Source of the DNA: Dasypus novemcinctus
Lineage: Eukaryota; Chordata; Mammalia; Cingulata; Dasypodidae
Direction: 5' to 3'
Length of the DNA: 64,000 nucleotides
Assembly (NCBI RefSeq): GCF_030445035.2
Contig: NC_080698.1
Location: 24,707,294 to 24,771,293 of the forward strand
Within the stretch, counting starts at the first letter, position 1; every line of letters starts with the position of its first letter. The position numbers and the translations under genes were made by a program. The notes below the pieces were generated by a model. That model was given only the letters and a program-made list of their open reading frames with translations, did not search any database and was not told where the DNA came from. Shown piece by piece: positions 1-13,690 of this stretch.

Positions 1-318
1 TGCATTCGCTGTCTGCTCTCTATGTCCATCTGCTGTGTGCTCTCTGTGACTGTTCATGTTCTCTTTAGGAGGCACCAGGAACCAAACCTGGGACCTCCCA
101 TGTGGGAAAGAGGCATTCAATCACTTGAGTCACCTCAGCTCCCTGCTTTGCTTTGTCTCTCATTGTCTTTCCCCTTTGTGTCTCCTTGTTGCACCTGCCC
201 ATCACGTCAGCTCACTGTCTGCTCACCTTATCCAGGAGGCATTGGGAACTGAACCTGGGACCTTCCATGTAGTAGGCAGGAGCTCAATTGCTTGAGCCAC
301 ATCCTCTTCCCATATGCA
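1..318 (-). repeat. DAS SINE, dimeric form, cut by the window edge
   Basis: Two tandem tRNA-like modules are read on the minus strand. Each has the 'gcaccaggaaccaaacctgg' / 'gcattgggaactgaacctgg' pattern, which is the complement of a B-box followed by a short spacer. The second module ends in 'gagccacatcctcttccc', the complement of the SINE head. The same two-module architecture recurs in the + strand copy at 46120. The element is diverged and its 3' tail lies off the left edge. Confidence 0.75.
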
Positions 319-320
319 TT

Positions 321-560
321 CATTTAACAGGAACTATGAGCATCTCTTCTGTATCGGATATTTGTGCTGGGCCCTGGGAGTACGGTGATAAGAAAGATAA
401 GATAAAAAGACATGATCCTTGACTTCATGGAGCTTGCCTTCTAGTTGGAGAGAAAGACAGCTAAATGCATAGCACCTGCAAAGTGTGTTAAGTTCTTTAG
501 TAGGGGAAGGATTGGGTTCTAAGAAAACATGAGTGTAAGAATTTCCTTTACTGTGCCTTG
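321..560 (+). repeat. Ancient L2/MIR-type fragment
   Basis: This stretch resembles the very old mammalian repeat that reads 'attcattcaacaaatatt...' followed by 'tgtgctgggccctgggagta' and 'atggagcttgccttctagtt'. The match is by eye to a remembered consensus, and the copy is highly diverged. Family assignment (L2 versus MIR relatives) is uncertain. Confidence 0.5.
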
Positions 561-759
561 TGCCAGTCTCTGTGTTCACTGGGTACTACCCACCACAAGG
601 AATGAATCTAGCACAGCCCTTTCAAGGAGTTTAAGCCAGAGAAACTGGCTGGGAGTCACTGTGTTTGCAGCCACAGATCAAGGAGATACTTTAACCATCA
701 TTTGATGTGAAAGCTTCTTCTGGATCTCTTTCTGCCTAGGTGATGCTATGATGGACATA

Positions 760-960
760 GAATATAAACTCCACAAGAGCAGAGCTTTTTTTTTTTCAGT
801 AAGGTATCCCCAATGCCAGGACTGGGTCTAACACATAGCTGATGTTCCATAAATATTTGTGAATGAAATTACAGATTAGAAAACCAAGGCTTAGAGAGGT
901 GGGATCTTTGGCAAAGGTTACAAGGCAAGCAGGAGATAAATCTCACCCCAATCCTCCCAC
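760..960 (+). repeat. L2 3' end fused to a MIR-like fragment
   Basis: The text runs 'ccacaagagcagagc', 'acacatagctgatgttccat', then 'aaatatttgtgaatgaa', which is the L2 3' terminus pattern. It is followed by 'gattagaaaaccaaggctta', typical of the MIR core. Both are heavily diverged. Confidence 0.55.
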
Positions 961-1152
961 TTCTAATTGCTATGAAAGGAACTTTTGTTGTTGTTTAAAG
1001 AGCCAGGATCAGATACTCGCATGCCCCACTCCCAGGTAGGAGCAAAGAGCCCAAGGACAGGCTGCACTGACATACACCTTCCAAACCTGTTCCCTACAGG
1101 CCCCGTTGGAAGATCCAGGCCCATGTCTGAAAAGGGGTTATTTATAACCTAG

Positions 1153-2360
<1,208 letters not shown>

Positions 2361-2829
2361 ACTGACCTGAAGAGAGTGACTGAGATCACTTCGAGATAAA
2401 TTTCTCACACTCGAGTCATTTGGGTACCGTATTAAATATTTTCTCCATATCTGCCTACAGCCAGTACTATCATTTTTAAAGTTAATGCTGTACTTAAATA
2501 AATTTATTTCTTAAGTACATTTTATCACTGTTATAAATGTAAATTCAGTTGGCTAAAGTGGAAACCAATAGTAAAAATAATGAAAAGATGACTTCATTTT
2601 TAATATCTATTCTTGTATCACCTAAAATTGTATTACATTCTACCCCAGCAGTATGTGTTCTTACTTTGGGAAATACTGGCCTAGAGAAAATGTGTAAGAA
2701 GAAAAGAGGTCTCATGCAGAGCTTAGAAATACCAATGTTTACTGGCAGGTAGAACAAAAAAACAAAATGTAAAAGGAGACAGAAATTAAGGTTCCATGTG
2801 TGTTCTGAGGTTTAAAAAGACAACTATAT

Positions 2830-3010
2830 TAATTTCCTGTGTGTATGTGTGTGGGGGGCTATGGTGTGAAACATGGAAAAATAACTAGAAAGAGATGTAA
2901 ACAATAGTTAGCTATTTTGGGGTGATGAGATAAAGGGTTATTTTTACAATCTTTTTAAAAAATTTTTTTCTTAATATTTTATATTAAGCATACTACTTTT
3001 GAAATAATTC
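2830..3010 (+). repeat. L1M-like 3' fragment
   Basis: The pattern 'agttagctattttggggtga' followed by a T-rich block and 'attaagcatactacttttga' resembles the AT-rich end of old L1M elements. It is diverged and the assignment is tentative. Similar fragments occur near 27110, 32360 and 56940. Confidence 0.4.
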
Positions 3011-4517
3011 TTTAAGGAAAGCTGTATTTTTCAAGCACACTTATCAGGAAGAACTTGACAGGAGATAAAAACCTGTGGGGAGTCTTCAAAGAAAGAGTGC
3101 GTGAATAGATCTAATAAAATTTACCTGCATCATCAGAGGCCAAAAGAAATGACATATCCCAGAAAGGAAATAGACCCCTTACCTGGTGGCCTGGCAAATC
3201 CTCAGTGAGACTTAACAAGTATGAACATGAGGTCCTAGAGGATGAATCATCCTCATTTATTTCATCTTCCATAACACGAGAGTAAAAAATATTAAAACCA
3301 ATCTTGAGTAAAAACACCTGGTCTGCGACCTTAAGTGCAGGCTAACCCCAAGAAAGGCAGCCAGTTTCCAAATCTCTCTATCAGCAGATGGACCCAGGCT
3401 TCAGAGTACTGCTGCCCTCCTCTCTAGATGAGAGACACAAGAAAGCAGAGCCACCCTTCACGGGACATGAAGGGGCTGCTCATCCCAGAGCGTTCTTGGT
3501 ATCAGTGGTGATAGTTTAACTTCACTCAGCAAACATGGCTGAATGCTACCGTTGACCAGATGCCAGGTTCTGCAAGATTCCCTAAGGCAGGTGCATGCAC
3601 TTGAGTCAATGGATAGGACAGCAGGGGTTCACTTCACTGCTAACTGGGCTTTCTCCTAAAACCCCACTGAAGAATTCTGTGGGAAACTGGGCTGGATCTT
3701 TTGGCTGAAGCCTGGGTTCTAAGGGGAACGTCTCCTTTCCCATAAGCCCAAAGATAATTCTTGGTATCTCAACATTCTATAACCAGTCTGTTGTAATAAG
3801 GTGGAGCCTAAAGGCACTACTAAGAAGATACAAAAACAAGATGGCTGGCATGGCCCAAAAGACTGAAACTGGATTCGTTCCCTGAGCTTATAATACACAG
3901 ATAGGAGGAATAGGAGAAAGACCTACACCTATCTCTGACCTTTGAGCAAACATTGGCCCATTCTGCTGGCAAGTGGTTTGATCATTGTCTTAGAATCTGG
4001 CCCTTTCATACAGCATTTGGCTCCCTTGCAGAGAGAAGTGGAAAACTCCCTTCTCCTTCACTTGGATTTTGACCTTTGAAGAGAGCCAGCCTAGAGAAAC
4101 AAAAATGGGTCTGAGCCTATAAGAGGAATGTCTCATCATTCCAAAATGCCTTAGTCATTGCCATGATGGTGTTTTTTGTTTTTACAGCTAGCACATGGGG
4201 GATTATTTTTGGCTTAACTAGCTGAATATAACAATGAATCAAATGACCTTAATGTTTTTAATGCCACTTGGAAAGCTACTTCTCAAGCTCTGGTTTGACA
4301 CTGAAAAGCTTCTCCAATTTTATACTATTGGCATTTTTACCCTTAGTCTGACTGTTTATGAGGACTATGAATTTGGGTTTGATTTATGATCAAGCTGTAT
4401 GCCAAATCAATCTTCCCAAGCACACATTTTCTTTTTGGTATTTTATTCCATATTTCTGGATAATCTTATTGTTCAGGTAAACACATAATGGACAACTCCT
4501 ATAAGAAAGAGATTAAA

Positions 4518-4951
4518 TTTTGAAAATCTGGGAAGTGGATTTGGCCCAACTGATAGAGCATCCATCTACCACATGGGAGGTTCAGGGTTCAAACTCAGGG
4601 CCTCCTGACCCGTGTGGAGCTGACCCATGCGCAGTGCTAAATGTGCACAAGCAGTGCTGTGCCACACAGAAGTGTCCCCGCATAGGGGAGCCCCACGTGC
4701 AAGGAGTACGCCCCTCAAGGAGAGCCACCCCATGCAAAAAAAGCACAGGCTGCCCAGGAGTGGCGCCACACACATGGAGAGCTGATGCAGCAAGATGACA
4801 CAACAAAAAGAGACACAGATTCCCGGTGCCGCTGACAAGAATGCAGGCGGACAAAGAAGAACACACAGCAAGTGGACACAGAGAGCAGACAATGGGAATG
4901 GGGGGAGAAATAAATAAAAATCTTTAAAAACTATTTTTTTTGAAAATCTGG
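4518..4951 (+). repeat. DAS SINE (long form) with 14-bp target-site duplication
   Basis: A full-length element (4532-4937) is inserted in the SNTN intron. The head 'ggaagtggatttggcccaac' carries an A-box-like stretch and 'ggttcagggttcaaactcag' a B-box. The body has the repeated 'agtgc...gcacaagcagtg' units, and the tail is 'aaataaaaatctttaaaaac' plus T-rich sequence. The direct repeat 'ttttgaaaatctgg' flanks it at 4518-4531 and 4938-4951. The body is more diverged than in the 35.6 or 48.1 kb copies, so it is probably older. Confidence 0.9.
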
Positions 4952-5007
4952 AAACACAACAATATCTGCGTTCACAGAGAGGGAGAAAGCGTAGCACTTA
5001 AGAGCAT

Positions 5008-5215
5008 GGGTTCTAGAATCAGATAGACTAGGCTTTGAATCCTGGTTCCATACTGAAAGCTGCCCAACTAGGGGCAAGTTACCTAATTCTCACTGAGTTT
5101 TTGACATTGCATTTGTAAAATGGGGATAGTGAAGTACATATTCAATAAGGTTACTGCAAGGATTAAAGGAAATGACCCATGAAAATATTTAACACAGTGC
5201 TTGACTGGTAGTAAC
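5008..5215 (-). repeat. MIR SINE
   Basis: The minus-strand MIR core is recognisable from 'ggctttgaatcctggttcca', 'gggcaagttacctaattctc' and 'atttgtaaaatggggatagt' through to 'acacagtgcttgactggta'. It sits about 100 bp upstream of the last SNTN exon. MIRs are tRNA-derived SINEs fixed before the placental radiation. Confidence 0.85.
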
Positions 5216-5264
5216 TTGACATGTTATTGTTAATAATACATTTACTATATCTTCTTATCTATAG

Positions 5265-5477
<213 letters not shown>

Positions 5478-5502
5478 CAGCTTTAAAAATACAGTTAAAT
5501 GA

Positions 5503-5508
5503 AATAAA
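5503..5508 (+). terminator. SNTN: SNTN polyadenylation signal AATAAA
   Basis: A canonical AATAAA lies 25 bp after the stop codon. A T-rich block ('gaggtttttttttccatcg') begins about 30 bp further on and could serve as the downstream element. This predicts a 3' UTR of roughly 50 bp. Later signals cannot be excluded. Confidence 0.65.
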
Positions 5509-5761
5509 GGCAAGAGACACTGTTAAATGATTAGAGGTTTTTTTTTCCATCGTATTTTTAACTAATTGGACACACTGTTCAAGCAACTGGGATTACCAGG
5601 TTTGGTTCAGATTTCTAATATTCAGACCCAATATTATTCTAAATGCTTACTCATATTCTTCAGGAATATTTGAAAAATATGGTCTCTGGTTGCTTTGCAA
5701 TATGATAGGTTTTATACCACTGATTGTCAGATTGCTTTTGCAGAGTCAATAGTGACTTAGA

Positions 5762-5945
5762 ACACTCACTCATTCACTAAATGATACTTGTTGAGCACTT
5801 AATTTATGAAGGACAATACTGGGGATAAAGTGATGAACTGGCCAGACAGTTCCTGTCCTCATGGATCTTACAGTCTAGCAGAAGAGATGGATATCGAATG
5901 CCTTATTATATAAGGCATATATAATTAATTAGAATAAAGGCTACA
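5762..5945 (+). repeat. Ancient L2/MIR-type fragment
   Basis: The order 'actcactcattcactaaatg', 'ttgttgagcacttaatttat', 'tcctcatggatcttacagtc' matches the same ancient repeat seen at 321. It is diverged and the family name is provisional. Confidence 0.55.
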
Positions 5946-6009
5946 GAATCCTAAAGGAGTGTATCACCTGACCTGGGCTCAAAGGTCAAAGATGCTCTTA
6001 CTGACATTC

Positions 6010-6255
6010 TGTGAAAGGCAAAATCATAGAGAAAAATGAAAAAACAGATTAGTGGTTTCTAGGCTATGGGTGGGCAGTAGGCTGTCAACAAATGGGCATA
6101 AGGAAACTCTTAGAGGGGATGGAAATGTTCTCTATCTCGATTGTCATAGTGGTTACATGCATTTGTTAAACTCTTAGGACTGTATACTAAAAAGGGTGAA
6201 TTTTACTGCCTGTAAATTATACTTAAATGAATCTGACTTTTAAAAAAATAAAACC
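6010..6255 (+). repeat. L1M 3' end
   Basis: The segment reads 'ggggatggaaatgttctcta', 'gtggttacatgcatttgtta', 'aaaagggtgaattttactgc' and then 'gtaaattatacttaaatgaa', the classic end of L1MA/L1MB-type elements, closing with an A-rich stretch. Confidence 0.8.
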
Positions 6256-6588
6256 CTTGTAAATCCTACCAACTATTGTACAGAGACAGATTAATCAGCA
6301 GAATTCTCAATTTTATCAGTCAGTATCCACATCTTGGGAATCAAAATACTAGTCAATACCTGAAATTTTGGAACAGACTTTCACAAAGGTTTTTGTTTAC
6401 TGTAAAAGTGTTATAACTTCCCAAGTCCCCTCTCTCATCTCCTATTTTATTCTGAGCCCAGCACTATAAGTCTCTCATCTCTATGAGAGATGAGATACTT
6501 ACCTTTGCTAAGTATTAGCAAATGTCTCTTGGAAGTATTAGCTCATGTAGTGTTCCAAATACCCTAAGACCCAAATCTTTGGGGCTCT

Positions 6589-7082
6589 TGTGACAGTTTG
6601 AAATTCTTTTATGTATGTTTGTGTGTGTATGTTTTTGAACTAATCCTTTCCTATGGGTATGAGACTCTTGACTGGACACATCAGGAGTCAGGTGTGACTC
6701 AGGTTGAGTCTCTCCCCTCTTGCTGGGTCTGATATAAATGGAAACAGAGAGACAGAAGACAGAAAAAGGGAGCTTTGCCATATTTGATGCAGCCATATGA
6801 GAAAAAAGACTCCAGGTTCGTCCACAACTTTTGGAAAGCAGAGAAGCCTGGAAAGCCTGAGCGAGGAAGCCCAGAAAGAGAGAAGCCCTAAGCCTGGTTG
6901 CCCACAGGTGAGCCCCGGGAGGCGCTGGAGTCTGGAGGGGAAGGCAGGGACCTCAGCAGAGACCAGCTGCCGGCTCCGCCACGTGGCCTCAGGACTGTAA
7001 GCTTTTACCCCAAATAAAATTCCATTATAAAGCCAACCTATTTTTGGTACTTTGCATCAGCAGCCTTTGAGGAACTAAGATA
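6589..7082 (+). repeat. Xenarthran-type MaLR-like solo LTR
   Basis: The element starts 'tgtgacagtttgaaattctt', carries a purine-rich centre, and ends with 'ccaaataaaattccattata' (polyadenylation signal) and 'ctttgaggaactaaga'. The same terminus pattern recurs in the elements at 9257 (minus) and 44385 (plus). No clear 5-bp target duplication could be found, and no internal retroviral sequence is attached. ORFs at 6515-6796 (minus) and 6797-7000 (plus) fall within it and are not genes. Confidence 0.6.
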
Positions 7083-8264
7083 CCTCCCTTTTGCCAAACC
7101 TCAGAAATTCTAAATCCAAGAGTTTACATGCAATGTAAGAGAAAGTGTCACATTTTATCCTCTATCACCATTCGAACAGGAAGCAGGTATGTTTAATAGA
7201 GGCATTTCAAACTCAATTATCTTACAAAAGAAAAAAGGGATTAAAGGACTATCTAGCTTTAAAAGCCTTGTTGCTTTGATCTCTTTCCTAGAGGTGAGTG
7301 AAAGCAGAAAGAATACAGCAAAGTTCCTTTCTTTACTTTTCTTTTTTTCCACAAAGGGCTCATAGCATGTGCCAGGCACAGTTCCAGGGCTTTACAAATA
7401 TTAACTCATTTAACCCCCATGACACCCCTATAAGGTAGGAACTGTTATTATTACCACCTTTCAGATGAGGAAACTTAAGCACAAAGAGGCTTCGATTTTC
7501 CCAATGTCACACAACTAGCTGGTTTGAGAGATTTCTGCCCTCCCCGAGGGCATTGTTAATTTTGTTTTAATATTAGATTTGGTTGTGAGCAATAATATTA
7601 TAACTCAACAAAAATAGCTGCACACATTTCAGACACAGTGCGAAAGAGAGCAGTACCAGCTGGGTCCTGGAGAACCATTTGGCATTCCTTAAATAGAACT
7701 CTGTGGGCTGCTCCCCCTCAAGGCCCCTTGTGTCTCAGTAGCAAGTAGCTGAATATGGCAACCTTGGTGACCAATGAAAAGATCAGATTCACACCTTGTA
7801 CAGAAGGAAAAAGGAGATCCTGGCAAATGGTGTGGTGAGAAATCTTGGAGCCATTCCTACCCTCTGGGCTTCCAGTAAAACTTTCAAAAAACCCATCCCA
7901 GATGGAAAGGCACGATCCTCTGAGAGGGATATCAATTAATAGAATCTATTTTAGCGTGATGCAAAGAGTGAAAAGAGCAAAAGCACATGTACATATTGAA
8001 GCATAAGTGACAGATAAATCCGTGCCCATGATACTAACACCCTAGATCACAGAAGCCCCAGTTCTTGGTTCTAGTCCCAGGGCTTTGACCTGCACTCTTA
8101 AATCAAAGGCACCATCTTGAAAATGTTGCTAATGATCATAAATGTCCCAGAGTTAGGCCAGGGTAGGTGTGTAATCCTTCTCTAGATTGCCCACATTTCA
8201 GGTAGCAGTCACAAGTTCAGGGGCTTCCCAGGCCATCTTCATTCTGACCACCTGGCTACAAAAT
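7083..8264. other. Gene-free stretch with one MIR
   Basis: Apart from the MIR at 7364-7530 I see no exon-like ORF, RNA gene or recognised repeat. The 7600-8260 part looks like diverged or unique intergenic DNA. Confidence 0.5.
7364..7530 (+). repeat. MIR SINE
   Basis: The MIR core is clear: 'atgtgccaggcacagttcca', 'attaactcatttaaccccca', 'ataaggtaggaactgttatt', 'agatgaggaaacttaagcac' and 'cacacaactagctggtt' in order. Confidence 0.9.
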
Positions 8265-8950
8265 CAGGGTTTCCAGTAACCCCTCAGTTTCAATAATTCA
8301 CTAGAATGACTCACAGAAGTCAGGAAAGTACTATACTTATGATTATAGGTTTTTTTAATTTAAACTTTATTTCAAATTCAAAAAAGCGAAATAAAAGGAT
8401 TATAGTTTTATTGCAGCAAAAAGAACACACATTAGGAGGAGCCAAAAGAAGAGACTCAAAGGGCAAGTTCTGGAAGGTCTCTACCATGAAGCTTGTGGTG
8501 TTCCTTCCCTGTAGAGTCACTCTCTGTTTATGACCAACCAGAGAAGCTCGCCAAAGGAAACGTCAGTGTCCAGAGCTTTTATTTCGTTCATTACATGGGC
8601 ATGATTGATTTAAATACTGCTCATGTGGTTAAACTCAATCCCTAAACCCCCTCCCTTCCAAGGAGATCAGGTAGGGCATGGCTCAAAGCCCCAACGGTCT
8701 AATGATGTGGTTGGTTTTCCTGGCTCAGCCAACCCCCATCAAAAGACTACAGAAATGGCCACCCCCACCCTGAGTCATCTCATTAGCATGGTGGTTGGGG
8801 GTGGGGTGGGGGATGACACTCCTACCACTTGGGAACTTCCAAGTGTTTACTTTACCATACACACACACTTAACACCACCACCCCCCATTCACTTACCTAC
8901 CCCCACACACTTCCTGGGAACCAGGACAAGTGCCAGCCAAATTCACATTG
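8265..8950 (-). repeat. LTR-type repeat (ERVL-like, family unassigned)
   Basis: The sequence 'aataattcactagaatgact', 'cacagaagtcaggaaagtac' and then 'ttttattgcagcaaaaagaa' (minus-strand AATAAA) matches a mammalian LTR pattern read on the minus strand. It continues through 'agcttttatttcgttcatta' to a C-rich stretch. The 112-codon ORF at 8623 lies in this low-complexity C/A-rich part. Family and ends are uncertain. Confidence 0.45.
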
Positions 8951-9256
8951 GTATCCCCTGACTGCAAAGAACAAAACCAATCAAATTATGTACATACACA
9001 CACTAAGGAAAAAGGGAAGGGTTTTATTCATCAACAAGGTGCATATGATGAAGTGGAAGGGCAGAGAACGCAATTAATGTTCACACGAAAAAACTGGAAG
9101 CAGTAATTGAGAAACCAAGGCCTGAAAGATCTGTTGTGCCAGTATCCTCTCCTCTAATTTAGTCTGGGGGTGGCGGTGGGATTGTTGGTACAATTTTGAA
9201 ATAATCAAATTCTGGAGGTGGCAGGGCATAAAGCAGAAGTTTTGAGCATGTCCTCC

Positions 9257-9694
9257 TGCCTTAGTTTCCCAGCTGCTAAAACAAATACCATACAGTGGGT
9301 TGGCTTAACAACTGGAATTTATTGACTTAGGTTTCCAGAGGCTGGAAGGTATGCTTCCTCTCAGAATCTGTATCTTCTGGCTGGCAGGAAATCTTTGGGC
9401 TTCCTTGGCCTTTCCATCATATGGCAATGCACATGGCTACATCTTCTCCTTTCTTTTCTGGGTTCTACTGATTTCAAGCTTATAGCTGCTCCCCATGGCT
9501 TCTCCTCTGTGTCCAATTTCATTTGCTTATAGGGATTTCAGTAATCCCGATTAAAGTCCAACCTGATTCAACTGGGCCACACCTTAACTGAAGTAACATC
9601 TTCAAGAAATCCTATTTATAATGGATCTACACTTACCAGATGGCTTAAGACTAAGAACATGTTTTTTCTGGGGCACGTAATTCAATCTACCATA
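9257..9694 (-). repeat. Xenarthran-type MaLR-like solo LTR
   Basis: Minus-strand copy: begins 'tgccttagtttcccagctgc', then 'acaactggaatttattgact' (complement of AATAAATTCC), 'tccaacctgattcaactggg' and 'ttctggggcacgtaattcaa' with end 'tctaccata'. This is the reverse complement of the pattern in the 44385 element. Target duplication not clear. Confidence 0.7.
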
Positions 9695-9701
9695 TTTCCA
9701 T

Positions 9702-12555
9702 TCCAGCGTACTTGAGGAATATCACACATTCATGTTACAAGTTCTCAGTACCTTATCCATAATTCCCAATCTAAAAAGCACTGACCATTGAAAATTTTCA
9801 TACTCATTGGGTGACAAACATAAACTATAACTAACAGGAGGCAATTTGTGGTCTTTATTTCTTCCATTTAGGCAAGTATTCAGAGAGTCTAGCTGGGAGA
9901 TCTACATCCCTGGGGAAAAGTGCTGGCCCAGACCATGGACTAGACAGAGGACATGAATGCTGGGCCCAGAACCACCACCATCAGCTGGGTGGCTTTAGGA
10001 AGGCCCTCTACCTTTCTCGAGTGAGCCTTGCTGTTTTCAAATATAAATTTGGGACCGGAATGCTGCCTGCTTTCTTAAAGAAGTTGCTGTGAGACTTAAA
10101 GAGACAAATCCGAGAGCACGGGGGCTTTATTCCCAGCTGTGGTCCTGCTCCCTGCTTGTCCAGGCCTCGGCTTCCTCAGACTCTACTCCCCTCTTGTCCA
10201 GATTCTAAGATTCAGGCCTCAGAGCTCCGTTACTAGAAGTTCCCTAAAACAGTCTTTTGTGCAAACCAAGATTTTTACGAAGAAAAGTGTAACAAGATGC
10301 CAGTGTGCATGTGTGCATATCATGATCACTTAAAAACCTCTTTACCTTTACACCTCTTAGTAGCACTTTGACCTTGGCCGTCTGTGGCATAAAGCTAATA
10401 CACAAAGGGTTGGATATTAGTAAGCAGAAGAGGGCCCTTAAAAAAACAAGAAGAGAAGAAAGAAAAGCTGACATTTCTCAACGCTTATTAGATTAAAAAC
10501 ATGGAGATAGGCTTTCATATGTGTTTTGCAAGTGCCACTGAGGTCACACAATTCTTGTGGCCATTCATCTGTCAGATCATTAAAGGCAGGAAGCCCGCCT
10601 GTTTTGTACAGTATCCTCCACCCTTAGAACAGTGCCTTGTATACAGCAGGGACTTGAGGAATACTAAGTGAACAACTGAATGAATTAATGAGTCCTCTTA
10701 GAATAGAAGAGGTGGAAAGGAGAATATTAACACACTGTGCTCGGATGTGAGTCAATGTCACGCTGGGGGTACAAAAGCAACACAGGTTTTGTCCTCATTC
10801 GATACAAGGATGAGGCAGGTCTGATCACAAAGGCAGACTTCCTTTTTGTTTTTTTTTAACAGGTCAATTTTGTTGCTACATATTAATAAAGCAAACAATT
10901 CATCCAAAGTGTACAATCAATGGTATTTGCTATAATGGCCTAGTATTAAGAATTGGTGAGAATGAAGATTTAGCCTCCGCTGAAGATTATCATTTTGGTT
11001 TAACTCAGAATACTTTCAAGGTCACAGACATAGGAGAGCGCAGGGCTGCCATTGTTCAGGGGCCAATGAAGTTCAGACAGAGTGGGGACTCCACTGGTCG
11101 AGGAGCCCAGAGCCCAGAGCCACCAGCCAGCTGTGACTATCTGCAGGAAGAGCAGCATGAGTGCTTGAGGCGTCTCCTGTTTCTTACTGCTTTGGGAGCC
11201 AGTCCAGCCATTTTCAGAGCACATGTTCTTTATACGATGAAGGCATTTCAAAATTTAACCATTTATCTTTATGTACCAAGTTAATTCATTAGCCTCATCT
11301 GCTTCTCATTCCAGTTTCTTGCCCTTTTATTTAAAGGTATACCTTGACTTCAAACAGAACTGCAGCACGTGGAGGAACATATTAATTCTGGGGAATCTTT
11401 GGACCTTTCACCTGGAGAGACAGAGGCATTGGGCTCAGGACAATGGATAGTGACAATGGGTTTAGGACAATGGGTAGTGAGGCTGCCGCATCTCCCACAG
11501 CCTGCAAATGCTTGGAACTAGCTGCTTTCTCAAACTCTTGCTTTGAAGGAAAAAAACACTAGGTACTCTGGGGGCTTCGGAAGACTTAATGAAAATCAAT
11601 AATGAAATTAAAAGTGGGAAAAGGAAAACCAGAGGAGGTTTCTAAAGGATCTTCGATTTCTCTGACACTTTGGTCTTCAAGGAAAGAGTTCTGATATCCC
11701 CTGAAAAGCATGTGTGCAAGATCAAAGTCTTTCACTAGCATAGAAATTTGATTCATGGCTCATCACCAGAGTCCCCTCCACCCAGCAACTTCTCAGAAAT
11801 CAGGATGGGAGGGGAGGAGAAGGATGGAAATCGCTTCTCATCCTGGGAGCCCTGTCTGGAATCACCTGAGGTTTCTTACCTCTTGGAGCCCTTTTGCAAT
11901 TAAGCTAGAGACAGGTGGTTTGGCTCAGAAAACTGGGAAGCTTTTATCTGTACTCTGCAGTTATAAACAAAGCCAACTCGTTTATAATATTGTCTCTGAT
12001 CTTTATTTTAACCATCCTGTGCTGATCTGGGGCTGATGCTAAAAGCTCTGGGAGAGCATATCATCACAACAACTTCCGTTGCTCTTGGAGAATCCCAGTC
12101 TGAGAACTGTGAGCCTTCTTCACCTCGTGTCCTTAGGAGGACTCATAGTCACCAGACAGGCCACACCAAATGGTCACAACCAGCACCTAATCTGATTGGT
12201 CTGTGCCCAGGCTAGGCAAGTTGTTTTATATTACAATTGTCACTTCTGTAGTTGCTGGTGCCCAGTGCTTATCTTCTCAGTCCACCTGAGCTCATCTGTA
12301 ACCAAGCAAGCTATTTCTAGCACATTGACAACTTCCTATCTCATGTGCATGTATGTGTCTCTCTTCTCTGGAACACAGGAGCTTGCTCTGCAGCAGGCAG
12401 GCACAGCCTGCATGTGCAAAGAGTTAAACCCCTCCAGGGGCAATGCTCAATTATGGGGGAAGGGGTGTCAGCAGCTACACCCTCCAGCTTTCTGACCCTG
12501 TGACTATGAGGCAAGTCCACCATGGTTTCTCAGAGCGTCCCCAGTGAGGCTGAAC
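9702..12555. other. Gene-free stretch, mostly unassigned
   Basis: Contains an L2 3' end near 10560-10690 but otherwise no exon, RNA gene or confidently named repeat. Short ORFs occur on both strands without family resemblance. Base composition is ordinary for intergenic DNA. Confidence 0.5.
10560..10692 (+). repeat. L2 3' end
   Basis: Recognised from 'ggcaggaagcccgcctgttt', 'cagtgccttgtatacagcag' and 'tgaatgaattaatgagtc', the L2 terminal pattern. Confidence 0.6.
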
Positions 12556-12735
12556 TCCAGCCGCCCACAGAGGTACCTGCTCTTTAAAACATACCTCTGT
12601 TGTCTTTTTCCTTTCCCTGATTTATTTCCCAAAATATCCACTTCGGTTTCTTAGGTCACCTCCCAATAAAACTTCTTGCATCTAAGTCCTTATCTCAGCA
12701 TCAGCTTTGGGAGGAACCTGAACAGAAAAACCCCT
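12556..12735 (+). repeat. LTR 3' part (family shared with 14.9, 40.5 and 43.3 kb)
   Basis: The diagnostic stretch is 'cacctcccaataaaacttct' followed by 'tgcatctaagtccttatctc' and 'agctttgggaggaacctgaa'. The same polyadenylation-signal module occurs at 15250 (+) and, inverted, at 40560 and 43400. The upstream boundary is unclear. Confidence 0.5.
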
Positions 12736-13199
12736 GCTCCCTAGTACTGAGAAGAGATTTTCACATATCAAAAGGTTAAAAAAGTGCTTGTGGATGTCTG
12801 AGGGAAACCCACCTAATGGTAATTCCAGCTAATCTTTGGACTCCTTTGGGAAATGATTCACAGTTATAGATCATAAAACAGAGATGGAAAAGTCCCTTTC
12901 TTCCAAGAAGAAGGAACAGCATATATGTGAAGGCAGAGCCTGCACAGTAAACGCAGGGGAAGGTGGTAGCTCTGTGTGCCTAGGACTCAGGAGGGTAGAG
13001 GACAAGAGAGGAAATAAGTATCTGTCAATTCTCCCTTCCATTGTCTCACAGCAGCCAAACCTCTAGCAAGGTAGGCACTTAGGGGTCTAGCTCCAGGCTG
13101 TCTGATAACCCACCTTCCTCGGGAGCCTGGACTGAAGCTCAAGCCCAAAGGAGCTTGTCTCTTGCTCCCAAGAAACTGCTCACAAAGGCTACCCGAAGC

Positions 13200-13690
13200 C
13201 TTCATCCTTCCATCCTCACAGTCAACAGATTCTCCTGAGCTCTTGTGCCCTGGGTTCTGGAGATACAGTGGGGTGGGGGCGAGGTAAAGCGGGCACAGTC
13301 CTTGTGCTTACAGAGCTACATGGTGTGAAGGGAATGTCACACACTTGCGCTGCAAATTCTACAGTTCAGTAAGTGCCTTGACGAGAACACCACAGTGTGG
13401 TTCACAAGCACCCAGCAGAAACACCTAAATGCTGTTTTTTCTGGATGACTTCCCAGAGGACATGATGTTTCATCTAAAGCCTGAAAGACAAGTAGGAGAT
13501 TGGCAAGGCAAAGAGGAAAGAGAATAACATCATTAAAGAGCATGGCAGGTCCAAGAAACCAAAAAAAATGTTTGATATGACCCCAGTGTAGCATTAAGGC
13601 AAAAGTGGGAGATGTGAGAAATTAGGCTGGCAAGTGAGATAAAGGCCAGATCATAAAAGTTTTCAGGTTGAAGTGGGTTTCTAAGTCCAT
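13200..13690 (+). repeat. L2 LINE fragment
   Basis: The order 'tgtgccctgggttctggaga', 'tgacttcccagaggacatga', 'tctaaagcctgaaagacaag' and 'aaaggccagatcataaaagt' follows the same L2 3' region as the 1415-2360 copy. Confidence 0.6.

Noticed and set aside
4566-4997. 143-codon minus ORF and similar ORFs at 15.4, 46.1, 47.4, 48.1 and 53.1 kb
   Set aside because: All lie in DAS SINE copies. The repeated Cys/Ala/Gly-rich peptides simply reflect the shared SINE sequence in different frames.
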